From Cesiribacter sp. (GTDB lineage Bacteria; Bacteroidota; Bacteroidia; Cytophagales; Cyclobacteriaceae): a DNA stretch of 6,990 nt. Shown piece after piece: positions 1 through 5,589 of this stretch (positions within the stretch are counted from its first letter, which is position 1; each line of letters begins with the position of its first letter). Where the stretch lies: contig JASLAE010000393.1 of the NCBI GenBank assembly GCA_030147305.1, forward strand, positions 1-6,990. Reading direction: 5' to 3'. A model generated the notes under the pieces. That model made no database searches and was not told the DNA's origin. It was given only the letters and a program-made list of their open reading frames with translations. Made by a program: the position numbers and the translations under genes.

Positions 1-166
1 GCAGCGGTCTGGAATAGCTACCCGCGGCAGCAAATGCTGACAATACTGCTGCGCCACCGTAGATAGGAATCCAAAGCCAGGGATCGGGGTCATTCCACTG
101 CCAGTAAGCGAACAGAATGAACAGCAGGCACCAAACGCCAAAAAAAATGCGTCTAAACATGTTCAT
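1..166 (-). CDS. TMEM220-family small membrane protein, N-terminal part (cut by window edge)
   Basis: Only the first 55 codons are present; the C-terminus lies beyond position 1. The translation starts MNMFRRIFFGVW. A hydrophobic segment follows at about residues 5-22, then the motif NDPDPWLWIPIY at 25-36, then a second hydrophobic segment at about 33-48. An NDPD motif after the first membrane helix, followed by W-x-x-IY at the start of the second, is characteristic of the transmembrane 220 family (PF15071), small multi-helix proteins of unknown biochemical role. I chose the ATG at 166-164; the in-frame ATG at 160-158 is an equally possible start, since neither has a clear Shine-Dalgarno sequence. 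The sigma gene on the same strand ends at 398, with a terminator in between, so this gene probably has its own promoter. The family call rests on motif recognition from a partial protein. Confidence 0.72.
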   Translation of the reverse strand, partial: MNMFRRIFFGVWCLLFILFAYWQWNDPDPWLWIPIYGGAAVLSAFAAAGSYSRPL

Positions 167-332
167 AGCCAAAGAATTTTACTATTTGAATAGCGGAGCG
201 AGAAACTCCTGTTAAACTGCTATGCTAAAAGTATTTACTTAAATGTAATCAGGAAAATTTAAAATCCAGTAATTGCTTTTGCAGGACAAAATAGAAAAAA
301 CAAGCTATTAATATTTTACCGGAACAGCAATT

Positions 333-380
333 AAAAAGGGCTGGCAGTTACCTTGTAAAGATACTGCTAGCCCTTTTTTT
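333..380 (-). terminator. Rho-independent terminator hairpin of the sigma factor gene, possibly bidirectional
   Basis: Arms at 333-348 and 363-378 enclose a 14-nt loop. The stem is 16 bp including the A/T ends, with an 11-bp core (GGGCTGGCAGT against ACTGCTAGCCC). The one imperfect position, 343/368, is a G-U wobble in a plus-strand RNA and an A-C mismatch in a minus-strand RNA. The stem is flanked by A5 on the left and T7 on the right, so a T tract follows it in either direction. It begins 18 nt after the sigma gene's stop codon. No plus-strand gene ends nearby, so terminating the sigma transcript is its likely job. It should also insulate the membrane protein gene at 1-166. Confidence 0.8.
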
Positions 381-397
381 GAAATTATATGTTGTGC

Positions 398-1261
398 CTA
401 TACGTAAGTCTTCAGCAGGCTTGTCGCATCGGCTACTCTTATTTTTGCAAGTGCTTTTTCTTTAATCTGGCGAACCCGTTCACGGGTAAGTCCCAGCTCT
501 TCAGCGATATCTTCCATAGACATGCTGTATTCAATATCGATTCCAAAAATTTTCTTCAGGATTTCCTGCTCCCGCTCCGATAGCGTCGAAAGTATACGTT
601 CCAACTCAGCCCGCAATGAACCTGCATGCGTAAGTGCACCGTCGGTTTCTTCTGCTTCAGGGTTGATCAGCACATCCAGCAGCGAGCCTTCATTATCTGA
701 ACCAAATGGTGCATCTAAGGATGACTGACGGATAGAGCCTGTTTTAGCACGATGTATATCGGCAACTTCAATGCCCATAAAGTCAGCAAGTTCTTCCGGA
801 GAGGGCTCTCGTTCAAACTGCTGCTCCATGGCAGAAATGGCCTTGCTTATTTTGGAAAGTTCGCCTAATTTATTTGAGGGCACCCGTACAATGCGGGCAT
901 GATCATCCAATGCCTTCATGATAGACTGTCTGATCCACCATACTGCATAAGAGATAAATTTAAAGCCCTTGGTCTCGTCAAACATTTTGGCAGCCTTGAT
1001 CAGGCCCATATTACCTTCATTGATCAGGTCGTTCAGGGGCATGCTGCCGTTATGATACTGCTTTGCTACCGACACTACAAACCGCAGGTTAGCCTTTACT
1101 AATTTTTCCAGGGCCACCTGGTCTCCTTGCTTGATTCTTCTGGCAAGCTCTTCTTCCTCTTTCAGGGTAAGCAGACTTTCTTTAGAAATATCGTTAAAAT
1201 ACTTCTCGACAGTTGCACTATCCCTGTTAGTGATCTGGTGAGTTATTTTTAATTGTCTCAT
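398..1261 (-). CDS. RpoD-type RNA polymerase sigma factor (sigma-70 family, group 1/2)
   Basis: This 287-residue sigma-70 protein binds core RNA polymerase and directs promoter recognition. Visible in order: region 1.2 at about 16-48 (DSATVEKYFNDISKESLLT), region 2 at 53-123 with the core-binding segment DLINEGNMGLIKAA (78-91) and the -10 reading and melting segment YAVWWIRQSI (105-114), region 3 at about 132-205 with EREPSPEELADFMG, and region 4 at about 218-276 with the -35 helix-turn-helix EDIAEELGLTRERVRQIKEK (250-269). It lacks region 1.1 and the large non-conserved insert, as is normal for RpoD proteins of Bacteroidota, and its length fits that group. The ATG at 1261 follows an AAAAAGGA sequence. 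Several usually invariant stretches differ from my recollection of the housekeeping RpoD of this phylum: DDHARIVRVPSNKLGELSKI in place of AEQSRIVRLPLNKVGSLNKI, and KIFGIDIEYSMSMEDI in region 4. It may therefore be a secondary RpoD paralogue, so I give no gene symbol. The gene is monocistronic, with a terminator downstream. Confidence 0.95.
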   Translation of the reverse strand: MRQLKITHQITNRDSATVEKYFNDISKESLLTLKEEEELARRIKQGDQVALEKLVKANLRFVVSVAKQYHNGSMPLNDLINEGNMGLIKAAKMFDETKGFKFISYAVWWIRQSIMKALDDHARIVRVPSNKLGELSKISKAISAMEQQFEREPSPEELADFMGIEVADIHRAKTGSIRQSSLDAPFGSDNEGSLLDVLINPEAEETDGALTHAGSLRAELERILSTLSEREQEILKKIFGIDIEYSMSMEDIAEELGLTRERVRQIKEKALAKIRVADATSLLKTYV

Positions 1262-1268
1262 GTTCTAA

Positions 1269-1276
1269 TCCTTTTT
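1269..1276 (-). promoter_or_regulatory. Shine-Dalgarno-like site of the sigma factor gene
   Basis: The minus strand reads AAAAAGGA here, 7 nt before the ATG at 1261. This purine tract supports that start codon. Most other starts in the window lack such a site, which is usual in Bacteroidota. Confidence 0.5.
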
Positions 1277-1310
1277 GACAACTTTCTGCAGTCTCTTTTC
1301 CATGAATGGC

Positions 1311-1318
1311 CAAACCTA
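1311..1318 (-). promoter_or_regulatory. Candidate Bacteroidota -7 promoter element for the sigma factor gene
   Basis: The minus strand reads TAGGTTTG, a perfect match to the Bacteroidota -7 consensus TAnnTTTG. It sits 49 nt upstream of the sigma start codon, which would give a leader of roughly 40 nt. No TTG is visible at the usual 17-23 nt upstream, so the -33 element is missing or degenerate. The call rests on one short motif and its position. Confidence 0.4.
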
Positions 1319-1454
1319 ATGTGGCCTGCTGTGCCTGGCAGCTAAGAATGGAAAAGGAAATAACCGGAAAGTTACTTTGCTGTGCGACCAAACTGGGTAG
1401 CTGAAAATTGCTGTTTTGCTACTCCGGGCATGAATGATGAGATCCTATACCTGA

Positions 1455-1472
1455 CATAATGTGCACATTATG
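1455..1472. repeat. Perfect 18-bp palindrome, operator-like
   Basis: CATAATGTGCACATTATG equals its own reverse complement at all 18 positions, with no spacer; the symmetry stops at the flanking bases (A on both sides). It lies about 190 bp upstream of the sigma factor start, in non-coding DNA. A perfect even palindrome of this size is the usual form of a binding site for a dimeric helix-turn-helix regulator. No regulator gene is present in the window and I do not recognise the motif as a known operator. Confidence 0.6.
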
Positions 1473-1502
1473 AGTTCGTTCGTTATAATTTACAAGTTCT
1501 GA

Positions 1503-1576
1503 CCCCAGAAAGTTCTTTAAGGAGGAAATATTACTAATTAAAGATGAGGAGACTGGGGCCTAAGGCAAAAAGGCCC
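1503..1576 (+). other. Two mutually exclusive hairpins in the sigma upstream region
   Basis: Stem A pairs CCCCAG (1503-1508) with CTGGGG (1553-1558). Stem B pairs GGGCCT (1556-1561) with AGGCCC (1571-1576) around a 9-nt loop. The two share bases 1556-1558 and cannot form together. Between the arms of stem A is a strong Shine-Dalgarno-like AAGGAGG (1519-1525). After it comes an ATG at 1544 that opens a 13-codon frame (MRRLGPKAKRPFG, stop 1583-1585), but its 18-nt spacing is too long for a good initiation site. The layout resembles a leader with alternative structures, but no plus-strand gene follows. Both stems are short (6 bp), so chance pairing is possible. Confidence 0.3.
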
Positions 1577-1799
1577 TTTGGTTAGCACTTGCTAAAGAAG
1601 TTCATTTCCCATAAACCTGCATTGACCAGCTGATTTACAGTGTATTATCCAATTATGTAAAGAATCACTTGAAGTCCATCGAACAGGGGTAGATATAAAG
1701 GAATCTTTCCAGTCTAGGTTTATACTAGCAACAACTACCGTAGTAAGCGGCTCCCGGAAGTATAAGGCGATGAAGTGGCCGTTTGTTCAGCAACTGAGT

Positions 1800-2912
1800 T
1801 TAGCGCGCATGAGTACCCCAGGTCAGAACGGTTTTAATGTCATTGTCGGAGCGCAGATCCAGGGCTTCTTTAAATTGCTGATAGTTCATGCGGGTGGTAA
1901 TGATCTCATCCAGCAGGCCGCTCCACTTCGATTCCGCCTTTTGCAGATCATCGATAGCCTGGGCATAATGGGTAGTACTGGCATTGACACTTCCTAAAAT
2001 GATCTGGTTCATCAACACCAGCTGTTTCATCATCTCGGCACCAGTGATGCATACAGGCCGATCGCCGTGAGGAATCCCAGTCATGACATAAATACCATTT
2101 ACACCTAAAGCATCAATAAGCTGAAAACCTAATTCGGCCACCCCGGTGGCTTCCAGAATAAAATCTATCTGTCCAAAATGATCGTCGAGCAAAGAGGTTT
2201 CTATTTTACGACCATCAACATAGATTCCGCCCAACTTTTTAAGAATCTGAGGTCTTTTTGTGTTTTCATCCACAATATCCAATCCTATAACCTCTGCACC
2301 CCTGAGGCGCAGCACAATGGCAGCCAGTAAGCCAATAGGACCCAGCCCGGCCACCAGGGTTCTTTTACCAATGAACCAGCTGTTTGCCTTTACCTGCGGC
2401 AAACGTGCTGCCTGAATGGCCTGAGCTTCCTCTATAGCCTTCTCTATGACGGAGAGTGGCTCCGTGAGCACACCAACCGTTCTCAGCTCAGCCGGCACCT
2501 TAACCGCATACTGCTCCTCATCTATGACAAACTCAGTTTCGAAACCGTGTTCACCTTTAATGCCCCGTTCTGTAAACTGCCCAGTATAGCACATATCGCT
2601 GCGGTTGTTTTTGCAGGATATACACTGGCCACAGCCTCTTCTCACCGTGAGCACAGCCAGGTCGCCTACTTTAAAATTTTTAACTTCTGCCCCGGTTTCC
2701 ACAACCTCTCCCAGCATCTCGTGGCCAATAACCAAATTATTCATCCCGGCTGGCACATCGCCATACCCAGCTTCTACCTGTTCACGGTCAGTTCCGCAAA
2801 TGCCAACTTCTAAAATTTTAAGCTTTAGCTGGTTGGGTTGAGTAAGGATCGGCTCTGGCATCTCTACCAATTTCACCTGCCGGGTATCATTTAATAAACT
2901 AATTGCTTTCAT
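1800..2912 (-). CDS. Glucose 1-dehydrogenase-like zinc-dependent medium-chain dehydrogenase
   Basis: The 370-residue protein belongs to the zinc-dependent medium-chain dehydrogenase superfamily and most resembles the archaeal-type glucose 1-dehydrogenases, which oxidise beta-D-glucose to glucono-1,5-lactone with NAD(P)+. A GroES-like catalytic domain carries C39 (in GICGTDRE), H64-E65 (in VIGHE) and E151 (in TEPLSV) as the likely catalytic zinc ligands. C94, C97, C100 and C108 match the structural zinc lobe. A Rossmann domain follows, with GLGPIG at 189-194. The VRRGCGQC, TERGIKGEHGFE and GVLTEPLSVIEKA blocks are signatures of this subfamily. The second Rossmann strand ends in LDIVD (211-215); the acidic D212 suggests a preference for NAD+ over NADP+ (inference). 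No signal peptide, so cytoplasmic. Its ATG overlaps the GH15 stop as ATGA, with an AAAGGG site 8 nt upstream, so the two are translationally coupled. Other aldoses, such as galactose or xylose, are possible substrates. Confidence 0.88.
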   Translation of the reverse strand: MKAISLLNDTRQVKLVEMPEPILTQPNQLKLKILEVGICGTDREQVEAGYGDVPAGMNNLVIGHEMLGEVVETGAEVKNFKVGDLAVLTVRRGCGQCISCKNNRSDMCYTGQFTERGIKGEHGFETEFVIDEEQYAVKVPAELRTVGVLTEPLSVIEKAIEEAQAIQAARLPQVKANSWFIGKRTLVAGLGPIGLLAAIVLRLRGAEVIGLDIVDENTKRPQILKKLGGIYVDGRKIETSLLDDHFGQIDFILEATGVAELGFQLIDALGVNGIYVMTGIPHGDRPVCITGAEMMKQLVLMNQIILGSVNASTTHYAQAIDDLQKAESKWSGLLDEIITTRMNYQQFKEALDLRSDNDIKTVLTWGTHAR

Positions 2913-4732
2913 GTTGATGTCCCTTTGGGCTTATTAAGGTTTAGTTCTTTGTTTAGACTTATGGCTGCACTAATGAGCCCCAGGTGCGTAAAAGCCTGGG
3001 GAAAATTACCCAGCTGTTCGCCCTTTATGCTGAGCTGCTCTGCATATAAGCCCAGGTGATTAGCATAGCCGAGCATTTTTTCAAAACAAAGTGTTGCTTT
3101 GTCGAGCTGTCCGGAACGGGCTAAGCATTCTACATACCAGAAGGTGCACATGGAAAAAGTGCCTTCGCCTCCGGTAAGCCCTTCAATGGCCTCATCGGGC
3201 CGATAGCGGTAAACGAGTGAGTCAGAAACCAGCTCTTCCTCTATGCGCTTGAGCGTGGAGAGCCATTGCGGGTCCGTTGGACTGATAAAGCGTATAAGGG
3301 GCATTAAAAGAGTTGCAGCATCTACTGTTTTGGCACCTTTAAACTGTACGAAAGCCTGCAGCTCTTCATCCCAAAAATCATTGTGTATCGAATAGAAGAT
3401 TTTATCACGCTCTTCTCTCCAGTGCGGCGAGAGCGGATAACCATGGTTATGGGCAATGCGTATGGCGCGGTCTATGGCTACCCAGCACAGGAGCCTGGAG
3501 TACAGAAACTGCCTTTTGCCGCCTCTCACTTCCCAGATGCCTTCATCTTCCAGATGCCAGTTATGGCTTACCCAGTCTACCTGTTTGGTCAGGTTTTGCC
3601 AGAACCGGTATGAAATGGGTTCTACATATTTATCGTACAGATATACGGAATCCAGTAATTCCCCATAAATATCCAGCTGTATCTGATCATAAGCACCATT
3701 GCCAATGCGTACCGGGCTGGACTGTTTGTAGCCTTCCAGGTGAGTCAGCTCAATTTCTTCCAGGTCTTTTCTGCCATCAATGGTGTACATCAGGCGCAGA
3801 TAGCCGGCTTCTCCAATATCATCGCACTGCTTTTCTACCCATTTCATAAAGGCGGTAGATTCTTTTTTATACCCCAGGTTCAGCAGCGCGTAAATTGTAA
3901 AGGAAGCGTCCCGGATCCAGGTATAGCGATAATCCCAGTTACGGATGCCCCCCAGCTCTTCGGGCAGGCCAAAGGTGGGAGCAGCTACAATAGAGCCATG
4001 ATTATGGGAGGTCATGAGTTTTAGCACCAAGGCCGAACGATGCACAATATCCATCCAGCGGCCATGGTAATTACTGCCTGCCATCCAGTCTTTCCAATAA
4101 TGGATGGTATCGAGCAGGCTTTTGTCTACAAATTCAGTAAAGTGACCATTGAATTCAGTCTCCACCCCTACCTGTTCCAGCAAAAAATCTGCTTTTTCGG
4201 TAGCATCTAGATGAAACTCAGCAAAACCATCATTTTCGCGGACCTGCAGTGGCACACTGCTTCTAAGCCGCATGGATAATTTATCTTTGCCCTTGCTGGT
4301 AAAAATAAGTTCATATTTGTTTACCTGTTCTACAGTATGAGAAGCCCGGGCGTAGTCAAACCGGGGGCAGCATTGCATCGTCATGTGCATACCCCCTGTT
4401 ACACAGGTAACCCTGCGAATGATCTCCTTCCCACCATACATTTCCTCCTCGGGCATAAAGTCCGTGATTTCGGCAACGCCCTCATCCGAAAGAAAGCGGG
4501 TTAACAGCACGTTGGTGTCTGGCAGGTAGAGCTGTTTATAATGAATGTCCGTCCTGACCGGATGTATCTGAAAATAACCTCCTTTATCTTTATCCAGTAG
4601 GGCGGCAAAGACAGAAGGAGAATCAAAATCAGGAAAACACATAAAGTCTATTGAACCGTGCAGATTAACGAGGGCTATTGTATTCAAATCCCCGATAATA
4701 CCATGATCCCCAATTGGCTGATATCGCTCCAT
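2909..4732 (-). CDS. Glycoside hydrolase family 15 alpha-glucosidase (glucoamylase or trehalase type)
   Basis: GH15 enzymes are inverting exo-acting hydrolases that release beta-D-glucose from alpha-glucosides such as maltooligosaccharides, or from trehalose. From the start chosen here the protein is 607 residues, normal for bacterial members. It begins MERYQPIGDHGIIGDLNTIA, the conserved N-terminus of the family. A beta-sandwich domain (about 1-210) is followed by an (alpha/alpha)6 barrel, with GIRNWDYRYTWIRDASF near 262-278, the likely general acid E401 in DEGIWEVRG, and the likely general base E565 in GLYAEQ near the C-terminus. There is no signal peptide, so it is probably cytoplasmic. 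The frame stays open up to an ATG at 4810, but that ATG lies within the terminator hairpin of the upstream gene. The 26 extra residues are not family-like, and a candidate promoter sits between the two starts. The stop overlaps the glucose dehydrogenase start, forming a two-gene operon. Substrate cannot be decided from sequence: characterised mycobacterial GH15 proteins of this general type are trehalases. Confidence 0.93.
   Translation of the reverse strand: MERYQPIGDHGIIGDLNTIALVNLHGSIDFMCFPDFDSPSVFAALLDKDKGGYFQIHPVRTDIHYKQLYLPDTNVLLTRFLSDEGVAEITDFMPEEEMYGGKEIIRRVTCVTGGMHMTMQCCPRFDYARASHTVEQVNKYELIFTSKGKDKLSMRLRSSVPLQVRENDGFAEFHLDATEKADFLLEQVGVETEFNGHFTEFVDKSLLDTIHYWKDWMAGSNYHGRWMDIVHRSALVLKLMTSHNHGSIVAAPTFGLPEELGGIRNWDYRYTWIRDASFTIYALLNLGYKKESTAFMKWVEKQCDDIGEAGYLRLMYTIDGRKDLEEIELTHLEGYKQSSPVRIGNGAYDQIQLDIYGELLDSVYLYDKYVEPISYRFWQNLTKQVDWVSHNWHLEDEGIWEVRGGKRQFLYSRLLCWVAIDRAIRIAHNHGYPLSPHWREERDKIFYSIHNDFWDEELQAFVQFKGAKTVDAATLLMPLIRFISPTDPQWLSTLKRIEEELVSDSLVYRYRPDEAIEGLTGGEGTFSMCTFWYVECLARSGQLDKATLCFEKMLGYANHLGLYAEQLSIKGEQLGNFPQAFTHLGLISAAISLNKELNLNKPKGTST
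2921..2926 (-). promoter_or_regulatory. Ribosome binding site of the dehydrogenase gene, inside the GH15 3' end
   Basis: The minus strand reads AAAGGG, 8 nt before the ATG at 2912. It lies within the last codons of the GH15 gene and decides the dehydrogenase start. Together with the ATGA overlap it supports re-initiation by ribosomes finishing the GH15 frame. Confidence 0.6.
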
Positions 4733-4746
4733 GCTTTTGAGAACAT

Positions 4747-4778
4747 CAAAATTTGTGCGTTGTTTTGCAAAAACACAA
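4747..4778 (-). promoter_or_regulatory. Candidate promoter of the GH15-dehydrogenase operon
   Basis: On the minus strand a TTG (4778-4776) is separated by 21 nt from AAATTTTG (4754-4747), which matches TAnnTTTG except at its first base. Spacing is within the Bacteroidota range. Transcription would begin close to 4740, leaving a very short leader before the ATG at 4732 and excluding the ATG at 4810. The region lies just after the upstream terminator, where a promoter is expected, but the motif is imperfect. Confidence 0.35.
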
Positions 4779-4796
4779 TTGAAGCCCCATAAAGCC

Positions 4797-4835
4797 AAAA
4801 AGCCTGGCATAACATCTGTTTATGTTACACCAGGC
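4797..4835 (-). terminator. Rho-independent terminator of the OB-fold-like gene
   Basis: Arms at 4835-4822 (GCCTGGTGTAACAT) and 4815-4802 (ATGTTATGCCAGGC) pair over all 14 positions in the minus-strand RNA, with two G-U wobbles, around a 6-nt loop (AAACAG). The stem is followed at once by TTTTT (4801-4797). In the plus sense the two wobbles become A-C mismatches, which shows the structure is built for minus-strand transcription. It begins 20 nt after the stop codon of the gene at 4856-5224. The ATG at 4810-4808 lies in its descending arm. Confidence 0.88.
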
Positions 4836-4855
4836 CCCTTAAATATATTTAGGTA

Positions 4856-5224
4856 TTAAAATCTGTTAGATGTTTGCGCCACTCCGGCCGGCATAAAATG
4901 CGTAGCCTGTTTAATAGTTTTCTGCTCTCCTTCCGGGTCTTCATAGCTGCGTTCTTCTACCTGAACTGAAAGCTCTTTTCCCTTAAGCTGTTTGGTATCT
5001 ACCTGCTTGCCCTCAATACCTACTGCTTTGAAAAGGCCTGCTAAAAAAGGCTGCCCGGGTTCACTCAGGTAAAATCGCTGGTTTACGAAACCTTCTTCAT
5101 TTTCCATACGGCAGTTGATGAAGGGCACATTTTTGTGTTCACTTTTTCCCTCTTCCACTTCCGTTATTTTAACTGTATGTCTGCCTTCCGGCAAAAAGGG
5201 TTTTTCATTTATCGTCACTTTCAT
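4856..5224 (-). CDS. Small OB-fold-like protein, resembling DUF669 or single-strand DNA-binding proteins; function unknown
   Basis: The 122-residue protein starts MKVTINEKPFLPEGRHTVKI. It is strongly charged and lacks membrane segments or a signal peptide. Its order of elements is an LPEGRHTVKITEVEEGKSE strand pair at 11-29, then VPFINCRMENEEGFVNQRFYL (33-53), then an LAGLFKAVGI helix at 61-70, then LKGKELSVQVEERSYEDPEG (80-99). This follows the plan of phage and host DUF669-like or single-strand-binding OB-fold proteins. That similarity is from memory of the pattern and is not certain. The C-terminus lacks the acidic DDDIPF-type tail of a canonical SSB. The frame extends upstream to a TTG at 5281, but the 19 extra residues (LNPLFPVPYTIIH and onward) look unlike the rest and ATG 5224 is preferred; no strong Shine-Dalgarno sequence supports either. 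The gene is monocistronic with a strong terminator downstream. Confidence 0.7.
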   Translation of the reverse strand: MKVTINEKPFLPEGRHTVKITEVEEGKSEHKNVPFINCRMENEEGFVNQRFYLSEPGQPFLAGLFKAVGIEGKQVDTKQLKGKELSVQVEERSYEDPEGEQKTIKQATHFMPAGVAQTSNRF

Positions 5225-5334
5225 AATCAATCTGCTTTGATGTATGATGGTATACGGAACGGGAAAAAGAGGGTTCAGCAAATACTAATAATTTTAGTTT
5301 TTATTGCTAAATATTTTACTATTTCTTTTTATGT

Positions 5335-5374
5335 GCCAAATTTTGGCTTCGACAAATATTATTTTTTGTGAAGC
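5335..5374. repeat. Two overlapping inverted repeats upstream of the OB-fold-like gene
   Basis: The first is GCCAAA-T-TTTGGC at 5335-5347, perfect around one central base. The second pairs GCTTC-ACAAA (5346-5350 and 5352-5356, with one bulged G at 5351) with TTTGT-GAAGC (5365-5374) around an 8-nt loop, then TTTT on the plus strand. They share two bases. They lie about 110-150 bp upstream of the ATG at 5224, where promoter or operator sites of that gene are expected. No gene ends here on the plus strand, so a terminator role is unlikely. Confidence 0.4.
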
Positions 5375-5380
5375 TTTTAA

Positions 5381-5421
5381 TGCATAAGAAGATTGCATAA
5401 TTACGCTGATACAAGGCATAA
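5381..5421. repeat. Three direct copies of GCATAA in a divergent intergenic region
   Basis: GCATAA occurs at 5382-5387, 5395-5400 and 5416-5421; the first two copies extend to TGCATAA. Start-to-start spacings are 13 and 21 bp. The stretch is AT-rich, which raises the chance of coincidence. If real, it could be a regulator site array between the two divergent genes. Confidence 0.25.
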
Positions 5422-5562
5422 TGTTAATAAATCCAGTTTTATCTTATTTAAAGACCAAGAAAGCAACAGGCCTTTTTTCTAACTGACTTCCAGCTGAATA
5501 TGCATCATGACCATAAACTTACTTTAGCTGAAATGTAATATTTCTATCATTTTGGTTTACAG

Positions 5563-5589
5563 TTGGTCCTTATAGTTTTCATAACTTTG
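5563..5589 (+). promoter_or_regulatory. Promoter candidate of the ABC transporter gene
   Basis: TTG (5563-5565) and TAACTTTG (5582-5589) are 16 nt apart. The second is a perfect match to the Bacteroidota -7 consensus TAnnTTTG; the spacer is one base shorter than usual. Transcription would start near 5596, giving a leader of roughly 28 nt before the ATG at 5624. A weaker overlapping alternative uses TAGTTTTC at 5572-5579. Confidence 0.5.

Larger units (their letters stand above)
1262..1799. other. 538-bp intergenic region between the dehydrogenase 3' end and the sigma factor 5' end
   Basis: No credible protein gene, tRNA or other RNA gene is visible on either strand. Apart from the -7 motif, palindrome and hairpins listed separately, there is a short inverted repeat at 1733-1743 (ACTAC-C-GTAGT). 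I found no convincing intrinsic terminator for the dehydrogenase gene between 1740 and 1799. The region is long for a simple promoter and could hold sites controlling the sigma gene or an unrecognised small RNA; neither can be shown from sequence alone. Confidence 0.5.

Noticed and set aside
226..233. TACTTTTA on the minus strand as a promoter of the TMEM220-like gene
   Set aside because: It misses the final G of TAnnTTTG, the AT-rich context makes such matches common, and no clear TTG partner was found.
1482..1491. TATAAT-like sequence as a plus-strand -10 element
   Set aside because: Bacteroidota do not use the E. coli -10/-35 promoter form, and no gene lies downstream on that strand.
1544..1585. 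Thirteen-codon plus-strand frame MRRLGPKAKRPFG after an AAGGAGG site
   Set aside because: The 18-nt spacing is too long for efficient initiation and there is no downstream plus-strand gene for a leader peptide to control; kept only as part of the hairpin observation.
1770..1997. Plus-strand 75-codon frame overlapping the 3' end of the dehydrogenase gene
   Set aside because: Most of it is antisense to the dehydrogenase C-terminus, and its composition and content look non-coding.
3383..4024. Several plus-strand open frames of 70-94 codons across the GH15 gene
   Set aside because: They are antisense to a well-conserved GH15 coding region, lack recognisable domains, and show no start signals.
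5225..5281. Extended N-terminus of the OB-fold-like protein from a TTG at 5281
   Set aside because: The 19 extra residues are unlike the charged protein that follows, the start is TTG, and the ATG at 5224 gives a natural MKVTINEKPF beginning.
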